DNA from: Chamaecyparis obtusa
Lineage: Eukaryota; Streptophyta; Pinopsida; Cupressales; Cupressaceae
Length of the DNA stretch: 64,000 bases
Assembly: GCA_027943335.1 (NCBI GenBank)
Contig: BSBK01001871.1
Coordinates: 1,594,501 to 1,658,500, forward strand
Direction: 5' to 3'
The notes beneath the pieces were generated by a model, which saw only the letters and a list, made by a program, of their open reading frames with translations, ran no database searches and had not been told where the DNA came from. This document shows, piece after piece, positions 23,905-34,942 of the stretch. Position 1 is the stretch's first letter. Every line of letters begins with the position of its first letter. Position numbers and translations under genes: made by a program.

Positions 23905-25117
23905 TGTTAGCCTAATCCTTGGGGGCTCATTGTCTTGTATAGTGTTGCGAGTGATATAATAGGTCCCTTTCCATCTTTGTTCCTACACTTGGGCTGCAAG
24001 GATGTCATCTCCTTCTTTTCTATCTTTTCGGGATCCATTGTTCCCTTGGTTAAGATGTATCTATCTATTATGTGATATCCAATCATACATGACAATTTTG
24101 GTTTGCATTGAGGATCTTTGTCCTTGATCACAACCTCTTTCATTGTTTGACATTGGGTTTCCATGGTTGATAAATCTCTCACCTTGGAAGTTGAATAGGG
24201 TGCTATCCCTCACAAGGGTTACTTTTTCACTTCTTGTATGATATCTCTTTGTATTCATCCCTTCCATGGACTCATAGGAGTTGTGACCTTCTTGGCTTGG
24301 ACTGGGTGTTGTCTATGGATATTGTCTTGATGTTGAAGAGGGCTTTATCCTTATTCTTTTCTTTCCTTAACATGTCAAAATAGTATGTTTTTTCCATCTT
24401 AAGGAGGGGGGCATATATATGGCCTCCCTCACTCTATATTATGTATTTTTGTTCTAACCTTTTGTTTTGCAGCATGCTAAATCTCAGAAGGTAACGCACA
24501 TAAGTTGCTAAATCCTGAAGGGACATGCATTTTCAATTTCAAATATGCTAAATCTTCTAAAGGTAACACACATAAGTTGCTAAATCCTGAGGAGACACGC
24601 ATTTTTCAAATTTTTCTATATGCTAAATCTTGGAAGTTAATGCACATAAGTTGCTAAATCCTAAAAAGACATGCATCTATATGCTAAATCTTTTGAAGGT
24701 AATGCACATAAGTTTCTAAATCCTAAGGAGACACGCATTTCATATTTATGGTGATACAAGAAGGTGGATCCATGGGTACTTTATAAAAGCCATCAGAAGA
24801 CACATTACATACATGCACAAAGCTGCTAGAAGGTGCACAAAATTATGGGGTGACTATCAAGTATTTTCTTGGTGGGCCATCCTATCCTTTTGTGGTTCAC
24901 AGTGAGATATACACATCTTATAGGATGAGCTAACCACTCCTCTCTTCCCTTTTTCTATATTTTTCTAGTGATGTCTCTCTTATTGCAATCTTGGATTTGG
25001 TGAAGACTTGAGTCCTTGGGGGCTTGAGGATTCCTTTGTCCCTTTGATTTCAATAAGATTATATTTTTCTTTGTGATCTCCTTTACCAAGAGTTTGCATC
25101 GAGTCCATACTCTTGCT
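23905..25117 (+). other. E3 3' untranslated region
   Basis: About 1.2 kb without sense coding. It contains a four-unit tandem repeat (24474-24741) and otherwise unique T-rich sequence. No RT, RNase H or integrase motif was found in any frame. Confidence 0.75.
24474..24741 (+). repeat. E3 3' UTR tandem repeat, four units
   Basis: Units start at 24474, 24545, 24620 and 24681 with ATGCTAAATCT, followed by GGTAA(C/T)(G/A)CACATAAGTT, CTAAATCCT and GACA(T/C)GCAT. Lengths are 71, 75, 61 and about 61 bases. Each unit is itself an imperfect duplication of GCTAAATC(T/C). Confidence 0.88.
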
Positions 25118-25132
25118 AAAGTGGGGGATTAA
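25118..25132 (+). promoter_or_regulatory. E3 polypurine tract
   Basis: AAAGTGGGGGATTAA directly precedes the 3' LTR. Confidence 0.85.
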
Positions 25133-26744
25133 TGTAGCATCTTAAAATGGAAGCACTTCCATGGTAAGAGTGTTTAGCCCTCCAAGTAAGTAGTTTGGGG
25201 TCATGTCAAATGCCTTGAATGGATACTCGACTTGGTTTTGGATTTTTCCCATGTTCTACCCTATTTTCCACTTCTTCCTGGCATTTTCCAGGCATCTTGG
25301 ACTATGAAACTAAGATCCTTGACCTCAGGGTCAAGGTCAACCTTTTAGGTCAAAGTCAATCTTGACCTTGACCTGGTCAAGATTAACCTCGATCATGACC
25401 TAGTCAAGATCAACCTTGACCCTGACCTAGTCAGGAACAACCTCATCCTTGACCCTAGGGTCCAAGATCCTTGGGGTTAGCTTCAGGTTTTGGGGTTTCA
25501 TCAAAATCTTGTCTTTTCCCTCTTCAGGGCCACTATTTCTTAGATTAAGTGTCGAATTCTCAAATTAATATTCAAGGTGGACCTTTCTCAAGATTTTTAT
25601 AGGATTCCTAATTTATTATTAGAGATTAGCCTTTCTCGAGTTTTGTGCCTAATGCTCAAATTAACTTTGGGGTTGGCCTTACCTCAAATTTTGTAACAAG
25701 GCTCTTAAATAATAATTTTATTTCTATATTAAGGGTGGCCCCCTTCTAGAGTTTTGTGTCAAGACTTTAATTTAATTTCCTCTCCATGTGCACCTCTCTA
25801 GAGTTTTGTGCCATGGGCCCTTAATTATTGTTTTCTACGAGGCCCCTCTTGTGCCCTAGATCACTATAAAAGGGAGCCTTCCTCTCTCATTTTCACCATC
25901 AAGTTTTGCAATCTCATCTCACAATCCCTCAAGCTCTCAAGTGCAAGCAAGAAGATCAAGCATTCAAGCATTCAAATTCATCAAGGAGATCCATTAGTAG
26001 CCATTGAAGGATTCAAGCTCTATGGAGCTCTCTTGTTGAAGATTCCTCCATTTCCATTCAAGCCTCTTCCAAATTCAAGATCCATTCAAGATTGGTGTTG
26101 AAGATCTAAAGACAATTGATTGGAGACATCCTACATTCAATTCTACATTCATCCATTCTTGTGGATTCAAGGATTCGAATCCTCCACAAGGGTTTCAAAT
26201 CAAGCAAGGTGAATTGTTCCATTTATTTTATTTATTCCAGAAATTTCAATTCAATTTCAAGGTTAATTCCTAAATTGGGGTTTGACTAAGGCAAACCCCT
26301 CCCCCCAACAAAAAAAACCATTTTTCTTGCAAGTACAAGTGCGGAATTTTAGATCTGAGAGTGGATTTGGATACCCTTTTCACGAACTTCTGAGATCTAT
26401 GAACAAAGTCAAAATTGACCTTTAGAATAAAAATGTAGCCTTTGACCTTTTATGAGGGTCAAAGTCAACCTGATCTCATCTCGAAAAAATATTTTTGGGT
26501 TTTGTAGATCTCACAGTTTTGGTTCAAAATCGCAAGAATCAACAGTTTTTGAGATCGTTTGATAGGGTTTTCAGCTGATTCTTTTTCGGAGGTAAGTACC
26601 TTTATTTCTTAATTTTAATATTAATCATCTATATTTACTTTCCATATCAATACAATTTCATATAAGTGTAAAATATTGGCTTTGGGGTCTCTTTTATGTG
26701 CAAACCATTGTTCTAGGACCTCATCCACATTTTTACCTTATACA
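25133..26744 (+). repeat. E3 3' LTR, family B
   Basis: Begins TGTAGCATCTTAAAATGG and ends TACCTTATACA. It is colinear with the 5' LTR but has many substitutions and a longer GGTCAA-type block, hence the 41-base length difference. TATA box at 25864-25873. Confidence 0.95.
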
Positions 26745-26749
26745 CTTGT

Positions 26750-27567
26750 TTGATCACAAGTGCATGAAAATAGTCCTTTTACGTGAATTCTCCTGTAGTA
26801 GCAAAAATAATCCTAAACTCGATAATGAATCCTATGTCTCTTTAAATATACAACATAAACCATTTTCTTATCATCCATCAGATTTTGCCTCTTAATCTCC
26901 ATCTCTCATTTTGTTGCTTTAACCTTCCTAAGAAGTTGTGTATGTAACACGTTTCATTCTTTTTCATTTGATCAATCTTGAATTTTTTCAGTCATTAGAT
27001 TATCATAACAAACTTTATCTTCTACCTCGGATTCATAAGCATTTGTCCATCTCATCAATTCAGTGAGTTGTTATAAACTTTATTTGTTTCTTTCACTCAG
27101 TCAATACCAAAATGTGTCGGTGAATACCTTCTCAGTTAATACTATACTCGGTACACACTACACTAGCTCGGTGTATACAAAAATCTTCAATTATCGACCA
27201 CATAAACTTGTTCAGTTCTAATCTTTAATACATAACAAAATCATGTAATAAAATTGAGTCAACAACATGATGTCATAAACTCATCAATAAGCTACCCAAT
27301 GTATACCATAGCCATATCTTTAATATCTATCTCATCTTCATGTAGATATCTCATCTTCATGTAGATATCTCATTCCTTTACCATTTTTCTTCTTCAGATG
27401 TTTGTAACCATCATGATAAGTACAGTCAAATCTATTTCACATCAATGACAATACATTGACTGATTTAATTACCTTACATATCATTGTAGTAGCTCGATGA
27501 CCTTCAATCACTATCTTTTACTTATCCATTCATTCCATCAAGAAATTCAATCAGTTGTAGGTTATCA
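26750..27567 (-). repeat. Co2 3' LTR, 5' portion (right of E3)
   Basis: Resumes the Co2 LTR after the E3 target duplication. The right edge at 27567 (plus-strand GTTATCA) is inferred from the adjoining purine tract. CTCGGT-containing words recur on both sides of E3, which supports continuity. Total LTR length would be about 1.54 kb. Confidence 0.55.
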
Positions 27568-27583
27568 ATCTCTCCCTTTGGCA
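27568..27583 (-). promoter_or_regulatory. Co2 polypurine tract
   Basis: Minus-strand TGCCAAAGGGAGAGAT resembles the CCAAAGGGGGAGA tract before the 3' LTR of many plant copia elements. Other pyrimidine-rich stretches at 27727-27790 are alternatives. Confidence 0.55.
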
Positions 27584-27991
27584 TGATGGAAACACAATAT
27601 GAAATATGTCATAGAATACCAAACATCTATTCTACAACTCTATAAGTAAATGTTGTAGCTCGGTAAGCTCTCCCTAGCTTTTTCATTTAATATGTTTAAT
27701 CACTACACAACATTTCATGCAGACTCTCCCTATGAATTTGATCTTCTTCTCCCTATGAATAGATATTTCATTGATTTCTCCTCTCCCTTTAATAACAATG
27801 CCAAAATTAATAAATAGTTCTACATTAGCCAAAATATTATCTCTGGTGTTCGATTCAGATCAAGACCTTCATATATTGATACAAAGTGTTCTCTGTTCTA
27901 GCTTTCACAGCCTTAGGAAACCTAAAGTGTGAAAAATATGCATCAACATCATTGATATTCTAATAAAGTATAGGTTGATGCAACCTCTTGA
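27584..27991 (-). other. Co2 3' untranslated region
   Basis: About 400 bases between RNase H and the purine tract with no frame of interest. It contains 24 bases (27684-27707) that are identical to 31357-31380. Confidence 0.6.
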
Positions 27992-29690
27992 TCACTTTAG
28001 TGACCAATAGACAAGGGATGGACCCCTAGCTTAGTCCTCAAGTACTCAAATGTATCCTTAGGTAAGGGTTTGGTAAATGTGTCTACAAGTTGTTCTTTTG
28101 ATTTCACAAACTCCAGTTTCGCTTGCTTTTCTTGTACTTGTTCCCTCAAATAGTGATACTTTATATATATGTGCTTTGTCTTTGCATGCATCACTAGATT
28201 CTTAGAAATGTTTATAGAACTTGTGTTGTTACAATATATTATCATTGGATCAGTGATCTCTTCATTCATCCCTTTTAAAAGTTGTTTTATCCATGTAATG
28301 TTTGAACAATTAGCAACAGTAGCAACATATTCTGCTTCAATAGTGGACTAAGAAATACATGCATGTTTCTTGCTTATCCAAGTAACTAATATTTCTCCCA
28401 AAAATAATGCTCCACCAATAGTGTTTTTCCTATCATCAATGTTTCCATCCCAATTTGCATCAGTGTAAACTTGTAGTTGAAAATTACCTTCTTTCTTGTA
28501 CCATAAACCATAATTTTTTGTATTTTTAAAGTATCTCAGAATCCTCTTAACAACAGTCATATGTGATTCTTTAGGATTAGCAGAAAATCTTGCTACAATC
28601 CGAAATGCATGTTCAATATCCTATCTACTATGTGCAACATACATAAGTTTTCCAATCATTGATCTGTATAGTGTTTGATTTACCTTAGTTGACTGATCAT
28701 CCTTTGTTAATTTGCATCCTATGACCATCGGTGTACCAACCAATTTTGAATATTCCATTCCAAAGGTCTTTGACACTTCTTTGATGTACTTTGATTTTGT
28801 AATGAATATACCTTCACTTTGTTGTAGAATTTACAAACCAAGAAAGAATTTAATCTCTCCAAACATTGACAATTTGAATTCCTTTCTCATTTCATCAGAA
28901 ATAATTTGCATAAATTATTGTGTCCTCCAAATATGATATCATCAATAAAAATTTCACCATAAAATCTTGTCATCAGTTTCACCTTTCAAATATAAATTTA
29001 TATTGTCACGTTTTCTTACAAATCCAATACAAATAAGATATGAATGCAGTCTCTCATACCATGCTTTTGGTGATTGTTTTAGTCCATACAATATTTTGTG
29101 CAACTTACATACCATGTTTTCTTATTTGGATCAAGAAAACCTTTAGGTTGTTCAATGTATACTTCTTCCTCAAGAATTTCATTCAAAAATGTAGATTTGA
29201 CATCCATTTGATATACTTTAAATCCTTTGTAGGCAGCATATGCAAGCAATATTCTAACTCCTTCAAGTATTGCAACCGGTGCAAAAGTCTCACCATAATC
29301 AATACCTTCTTCTTGTGTATACCCTTTACATACAAGTCTTTCCTTGTTCCTAGTGACTTCACCATTTCCATTCAACTTATTTCTAAATATCCATTTAGTT
29401 CCAATTACATTCTTACCATTCGATCTCAGTACCAATGTCCATGTTTTGTTCTTTAATATTTTCTCAATTTTCTCATTCATTGCTTTAATCCATTCATCAT
29501 TCTCAAGTGCATCCTTAACATTTTTAGGTTCAAATTCACAAACTAAACATGTGGTGTTTCTCAACTTACTTTGTGTCATCATGTTAGCTTGCTTGTCACC
29601 AATAATCTGATTTTGTGGATGGTGTCTTCTCACAAATTTTGCTAACACTTTCTCTCTTCTTTGTTCATCATTCAGTGTATGATCAAGATC
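27992..29690 (-). pseudogene. Co2 reverse transcriptase and RNase H
   Basis: RT begins near 29648 (VRRHHPQNQIIGD), with the conserved block WIKAMNEKIEKILKNKTWTLV and KTWYV near 29110. The active site I-D-D-I-I-F-G lies near 28930-28950, where copia elements have Y/F-V-D-D. RNase H covers about 28560-27997: VYTDANWDG (first catalytic Asp) near 28470, then STIEAEYVA near 28340, then KTKHI, KSKEQLVDTFTKPL and the C-terminus LRTKLGV. Stops interrupt at 28348, 28622, 28830 and elsewhere. Some breaks, for example near 29070-28900, also shift frame. The gene copied element RNA into DNA and is dead. Confidence 0.87.
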
Positions 29691-31110
29691 TTCCTTGGTA
29701 ACTATTTCTTATTTCTTGGTCTCTATAAGCTGATGCTCGGTGTCATTATCTTGTTGCTCATTAATTTTACCTTGTGGCTTAGGTAGAATGTCAGGTTTCT
29801 CAATGTATGTGAATCTATCATAGCTTCTAGTTCCTTTTTTCTCTCTTCATTTTTCTCAACAAACTCATCAACTTTCACATTTTCAATTTCAATTATTTTG
29901 TTAGAAACCTTATTCAAACATTTGCAAGCTTTTCTTTTAGTAGAGTATCCTAAGAATATTCCTTCATCACCTTTAGAATCAAATTTTCCATTTCTATCCT
30001 CTTTTAGAATGTAACATCTACTTCTAAATATTCTTAAATAACTTATATTCGATGTGTACCCATACCATAATTCATAGGGTGTCTTGTTTGAATCTTTCTT
30101 TAGTTGTACTCGATTTAATGTGTATACAGCAGTGCAAACAACTTCTCTCTAGTACATTTTTGCAACATCTTTTTCAATCATTAGCTTTCTAGCACAATCA
30201 ACTATAGATCTATTCCTCCTTTCAGCAATTCCATTCTGCTATGGCGTTCTCAGTGTAGAAACATGTCTTTTAATTCCATGCTCATTACAAAAGTTAGTGA
30301 ATTCATCAAAAATAAACTCACCACCTCTATCTGATCTTAAGCATTTTAACTCTTTCCACTTTCTTATTCCACTTTAGCTTTGTACCATTTAAACATCTTG
30401 AAAGCTTCATATATTTTTTTCAAAAACATATCAGTCATCATCCTAGAGTAGTCATCAACAAACAAAGTGAAATATTTGTCACCATAATAACTCTGAATTC
30501 TAATAGGACCACACAAATAGGTATGAACTAACTCCAAAATAGCTTTAGATGAATAGTTCTTTCTCTTGAAATTATATTTTGACATTTTTCCCATTTGACA
30601 TTATTTACACATGACATGGTCAGGTTTAGATAAGCTTGGTAAGCCTCTAACTTTTCCTTTCTTACTGATTTTAACCATGTTGTAAAAATTCACATGACAT
30701 AACCTTTTGTGTCATACAGACACATCTTCAGTTCTATCTAATAAACAAGAAGTTTCAGCATTGTCAAGATATAATAGATTACCTTTTGATTGTTCACCAA
30801 TGTCGACCAACTTTCCAATTTCATTATAGATTTTCACCTTTCTACTTTCAAATGCAACTCTGTGACCTGATTTATTCAGTTGTTCTACACTCAACAAATT
30901 ATAGTTAAGTCTCTTCACCCAATATGCATTCTCATATCTAATATTATTGTTCAACAAGATAGATCATTTTCCTTTTACTAGACAAGGTGTACATCATTTC
31001 CCATTTTAATAGATCCTCCATTAATGTTCAAGGTATTCAAATTTTTCTTCATCACCAGTCATATGATGTGTACAGCCACTATCAATAATCCATGTATCAT
31101 TCTTACTAAC
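29691..31110 (-). pseudogene. Co2 protease and integrase
   Basis: The protease site D-S-G-C-T-H-H-M-T-G is intact near 31090-31055. The region 30957-30712 (AYWVKRLNYNLLSVEQLNKSGH) is the copia protease/pre-integrase domain, with the HHCC finger partly readable near 30720-30600 (HKRLCHVNF, CQMGK). The integrase core runs from 30594 (LVHTYLCGPIRIQSYYG, FVDDYSRM) to about 30240, then the conserved C-terminal GKNG-like and GYSTKR motifs down to 29920. Multiple stops occur. It would have inserted element DNA into the chromosome. It is non-functional. Confidence 0.85.
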
Positions 31111-31829
31111 TTTAGAAATAAGTGTTGTTTCAACATACCTCTATTCTTCTTCTTAATCTTCTTTCAAAGCTACAAATACCACCTCAATGTCTTCATCAGT
31201 GTCGGTTTCGATGTCATCATCATCTTCAACAAGGTAATATGCCTTCTTGCCTTTATCTTTTTCATCTCGATTACTTATCTTGTCATACCATCGGTTGCCT
31301 CTGTGATCTTAGTTATCTCTATTGGATATTGCTAATGCATTGGGGAAATGGTTGATACATTTAATATGTTTAATCACTACATTGAGTGATGCTAGAGCAG
31401 CTTCTATTGTCATTAGTGTTTTGTCACTAATGTCAACATATGTTTCCGTGAAGAGAACAGGCTAGTTACTATAGTGTATGGACATTGTAGGGATGTTTCA
31501 GGATGTGTCAAGTTAGATGAGAGTACAAGAAGATTTTGTGATCTTATATCCAAGATCACATCATTTAATGTTGTATATTGGATGAGTTACAAATTTTTTA
31601 GTGAAGACTAGTTACTGGACTGTGATAGTGGAAGTTGACAGAGTGATTCTCTCTATTTTTGGTATATCTTACAGAAGATATGGATTCAGTGTATGCGAGC
31701 TTAAGGGATGATAGACAAGGTACTAAAGAATTTTGGTTGGTCAGCGCAAGGTACGAAATGTTGGATGATGTCAGCAGTGGCGTGTGTTCTGGAGATAACT
31801 TATTTGGAAGCCGACTTGAGGGTTGTAGT
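31111..31829 (-). pseudogene. Co2 gag-like remnant
   Basis: Upstream of the protease the minus strand reads an acidic tract (YYLVEDDDDIETDTDED, 31240-31180) and a Lys/Asp-rich segment where the zinc-knuckle region belongs. The segment 31430-31330 is open (TIEAALASLNVVIKHIK). I cannot identify the remaining 400 bases to the E4 insertion point with confidence; several short frames are open. The natural reading is that this is the C-terminal half of Co2 gag, with the rest beyond E4. A different older sequence cannot be excluded. Confidence 0.5.
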
Positions 31830-33167
31830 TGTAATACCCCAAAAATGGGCGATAGGTTCATTAACCTCCTACATCTTCAAATCGAATGAAATCGATACAA
31901 AAGTCCTAGCCTAAGGCACATCTGCACATTATCAAATTTAATTGATTATCCTAAATTCTATATCGGGGAATATTCCTAAAAATATTCCTAATTTATCATA
32001 ATTATCTTGATTTAATGATTATTTGGCGATAAATCTTATTTATCCTAAAGTTTGATTAATTGAATATTTTGAATATTTAATTAATTAGATTTAATACTGC
32101 CACTTAATTATTTAATTACATTTAATTAAATTTATTCCTAAATTGTATTATTTAATTTTGACAATAAATCAAAAATCTTATGACTAATTGATTAAATTCT
32201 TATTTAATTAATTAATGTCAGTTGTCAAATTTAATAATATAATTTCTGATTAAAAGTTTGATTTAATAGTTGATTAACCCATAAATCAATTGTTTTAATT
32301 CAAAAATCAGTTAAGTGGAAAATAAATCACTTTATTTATTAAATTAATTCATATTAAATTATGTACAATCAAAAAAAGCAGTCAACTTTAAAACAACTAT
32401 TAAATTCAATTTGATAACTTTCTAAACTCAACATCTGATGATGAGTTGAAAAAGAGAACTAAAGCTCTATTTTGAGATAAAAACTACTTTTGCATGATTT
32501 TATGAGTTTATTTTTTCATAATTTCTTGTTAACACAAAAAATCAACCTGAGTTTATCAAGAGTGATTTATGGCTTTTCTCAATCATCCTCAAGCCCTGTA
32601 TTTCTATAAAATCAAGGCTCAGCTCTTCACAAAGTCTATCTCTTTGACCTCTCTCTCTCTCTGATCTCTCAAGCTTTCAATCAATCTCATACCTCTCTAA
32701 ATCCCTCAAGCTTTCAATCTCACATCTCTCAAATTTTCACAATTACTCTGGCAAATTTACAATTGAAGAACAAAGATTTTGCGACAAGCAATTTTGTGAG
32801 ATCAATTCATAGTTTTTCATAGCTTTGCATATCAATTCATATAATTCTTAGATTAATTTGCATATCATTTTAATTTCATTCTAGATTAATTTCATACAGT
32901 TTTTTATCCTATTGCATCAAAAATTAAAAAAAATAGATTAATTTGCATTCATATTTCATTGCTTTCATCATTTTAAATCCTTTGTTTAGGTGTTGCATTG
33001 TCACTGATCTTGATTTCAATCTGAGAACATCATACTCGCACCTACTAGAAGGCAATAAATCATCTAGTTAGCATAGTTTCAATTACTTGCAGATTTTGAT
33101 TTTTGCTAACCTCTAATGTTTTACTGAAGTGTTGTGTCTGCAACTAGGTACAAAATTCACACACACA
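31830..33167 (+). repeat. E4 first LTR, family A
   Basis: 1338 bases, starting TGTAATACCCCAAAAATGGG and ending in ACACACA. It is 45 bases longer than the LTR at 62275 because it keeps a segment near 32775-32820 that the other lost between direct repeats. TATA box at 32604-32612. Confidence 0.95.
32604..32612 (+). promoter_or_regulatory. E4 first LTR TATA box
   Basis: CTATAAAAT lies before the conserved CAAGGCTCAGCTCTTCAC. The same arrangement is at 63049-63057. Confidence 0.6.
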
Positions 33168-33171
33168 TTTC

Positions 33172-33189
33172 TAGTGCCCACCATGGGGC
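33172..33189 (+). promoter_or_regulatory. E4 primer-binding site, decayed tRNA-Lys
   Basis: TAGTGCCCACCATGGGGC is the E1 site with four transitions (G-to-A, C-to-T types). Confidence 0.8.
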
Positions 33190-34937
33190 AACCCACCTTT
33201 ACATGTTGGTTTTGGTTTTTTTTTTGGAGCTAACCCCTTTGTGCAGATTTACTTGGAGACTAAAACCCTAAATTTTCAAAGATTTAATTTTATCTCCCAA
33301 ACGGCTTGTCTTTTTGGTCTAAAATATTTTTTTCAGGTTGGAGACATATCAGAGAAGCTTCGATAAAAAATTCCAAATTTTTTGAGATGTTTTGAATTTT
33401 TAAAAAAAAATTCTTTATTTTTCATAAAAAAAATTAATTTTAGACGGAAATCAACATATTTTTTGGAAATTTTTACATTTTCTGAAATCTATTTAAATTA
33501 TATAGGGGGTCCATTCTTTGTGTTTTAGATTTGGAAGCAATTTAATAGCTCAAATAGTCGATTTACAAAAATTGGTATGTTTTGGTAAAATGGGTCTCTA
33601 AGGCACAAATGAAGAGATTTTTCTAAAAAATTTACATTTTTGGAAAGATCTCAATTTTTTAGTAGGGCTCTCTATTTTGCATTTCTATTTTTGTCACCGA
33701 AATAATATCAAAAAAATTAGATCTTGTTGACTAGGTCAAATAAAAATTAAAAAAAAATTGTGATGGGTATGCACTTATTTTTCATATGATTTAATGCATG
33801 ATATGAGTTGTCATTTGGACTATTTGCTGGTTATTATTGCTCCTAACAATTTATTTTAAGATCTAAGCATAGGGTTTTCATAAGTTCAATATACATTGCA
33901 TATATTATTTGTTTGTTTTCTTGTCGGAGAGTTTGTGGCTTGCTTGCACGGGATTGCTCAACAAAGCTAAAAATTAGGTAAAATATACTAAGCATGTTGT
34001 GAGGGAATTTAGGTATTCTATTGCATCTGATAACACTTCATTTTGGGACATAAAATGAACTCTCTTGTGTCAAGCTTGAGTGCCTTTATAGCTTTCATAA
34101 TTCACACTTCAGTTTTGGGCTATAAAACAAACATAGATTTACTTTTTGCATATATGTTACACATAGTAAATAGGCCCTATGAACACTACTTGTTGATGAT
34201 CTTGAGAGAGTGGGTTTCATTCACTATGAATCTCTTCTTGATGAAGGATCCCCTTGTCGATAGGGAGGTTACTATGATTATTTCACGTTCCACTTGGTTT
34301 GGTCCTCGGCTTTTGATTGATGTGTTCCCTCTCCGGAGAGATCGATAGACCATAGTTGTTGACATCACAAATCTTGGTGAGATAATTTTAGTCTTAGCGT
34401 GTCAGATTAATTTGTCTACTTTGTTTTGGTGAAGTGAAGAGGCTAGGGGATTATACTCTACTTCCTTTTTGGATAGTATCAGAAACCCAGATCCTTGAAT
34501 CTGATCTAGTCCCCATGTGGTATCTTTTGTGAGTCACCTTTAGAGAGGGTTAACCATAGTGGACATTCCCTTTATTGGGTCAACCACGTGGACAGAACCG
34601 CAAGTGGTAATAGCCATTTTTGTCATGGTAGCAACAACTGCTATATAAATGTCCTTGTGGAGGAAATCTTCATAGGTGTGGTCTCTTATTGGGCTGTCAG
34701 ATCTCCCTAGTAGCTCCTCATTGATTAAATTCTTAGACTGTGTCAAAAACCTAGTGCACCTGGATTGGAGTTCACCCTCTTGAGATCACAAAATTTTCAG
34801 AGTCAAACCATTACTAAAAACCCTAGCGAGGCCAAATTTTTCATTTTCTAGGACTATGTGCACTATTGAAAAACTTTTGAGAACATACACAAGTAGCATT
34901 TCTAGGGATTAGCACAATAAGTCACTATTTCTTGTTC
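33190..34937 (+). other. E4 leader, part 1
   Basis: Untranslated and T-rich in its first 550 bases, then homologous to the E1 leader (34326-34840 matches the complement of about 4330-4910). It contains the CTCTCCGGAGAG palindrome once. The E1-type CATACGACAG arrays are not recognisable here. It is cut by E5, whose left target copy ATGCA is 34938-34942. Confidence 0.8.
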
Positions 34938-34942
34938 ATGCA

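Larger units (their letters stand above)
20097..26744 (+). mobile_element. E3: non-autonomous LTR retrotransposon with protease/G-patch ORF
   Basis: The 6648-base element has LTRs of 1571 and 1612 bases, a tRNA-Trp-like PBS, a polypurine tract and a perfect 5-base target duplication, CTTGT (20092-20096 and 26745-26749). The 3465-base internal region encodes an acidic protein and a protease/G-patch/zinc-motif protein. I found no RT, RNase H or integrase in any frame. It must have been copied by another element's enzymes. The protease and G-patch resemble those of the Tat-like E1, E4 and E5, so a Tat-like helper is the likeliest partner. Confidence 0.95.
19375..31829 (-). mobile_element. Co2: Ty1/copia LTR retrotransposon, interrupted by E3 and E4
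   Basis: On the minus strand, from the right: a gag-like stretch, protease, integrase, RT, RNase H, a 3' untranslated region, a purine tract and a 3' LTR whose end is TG at 19375. E3 occupies 20097-26744 within the 3' LTR. The right side is cut at 31829 by E4, so the gag start, PBS and 5' LTR lie beyond the window. Protease-integrase-RT order is diagnostic of Ty1/copia. The left flank CAAAG (19370-19374) is the candidate target duplication. Confidence 0.8.

Noticed and set aside
25808..26101. 97-residue open frame in LTR B
   Set aside because: It spans the TATA box and CATTCAAG repeats of the 3' LTR and is broken in the 5' LTR.
27684..31380. 24-base repeat as a long target duplication bounding an insertion
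   Set aside because: Copia coding sequence runs through both sides of the right copy and neither copy sits at an element end.
31598..31861. Minus-strand 87-residue frame crossing the E4 boundary
   Set aside because: It runs from LTR A into Co2 flank, so it cannot be one ancestral gene; the flank part is listed as an uncertain gag-like remnant.
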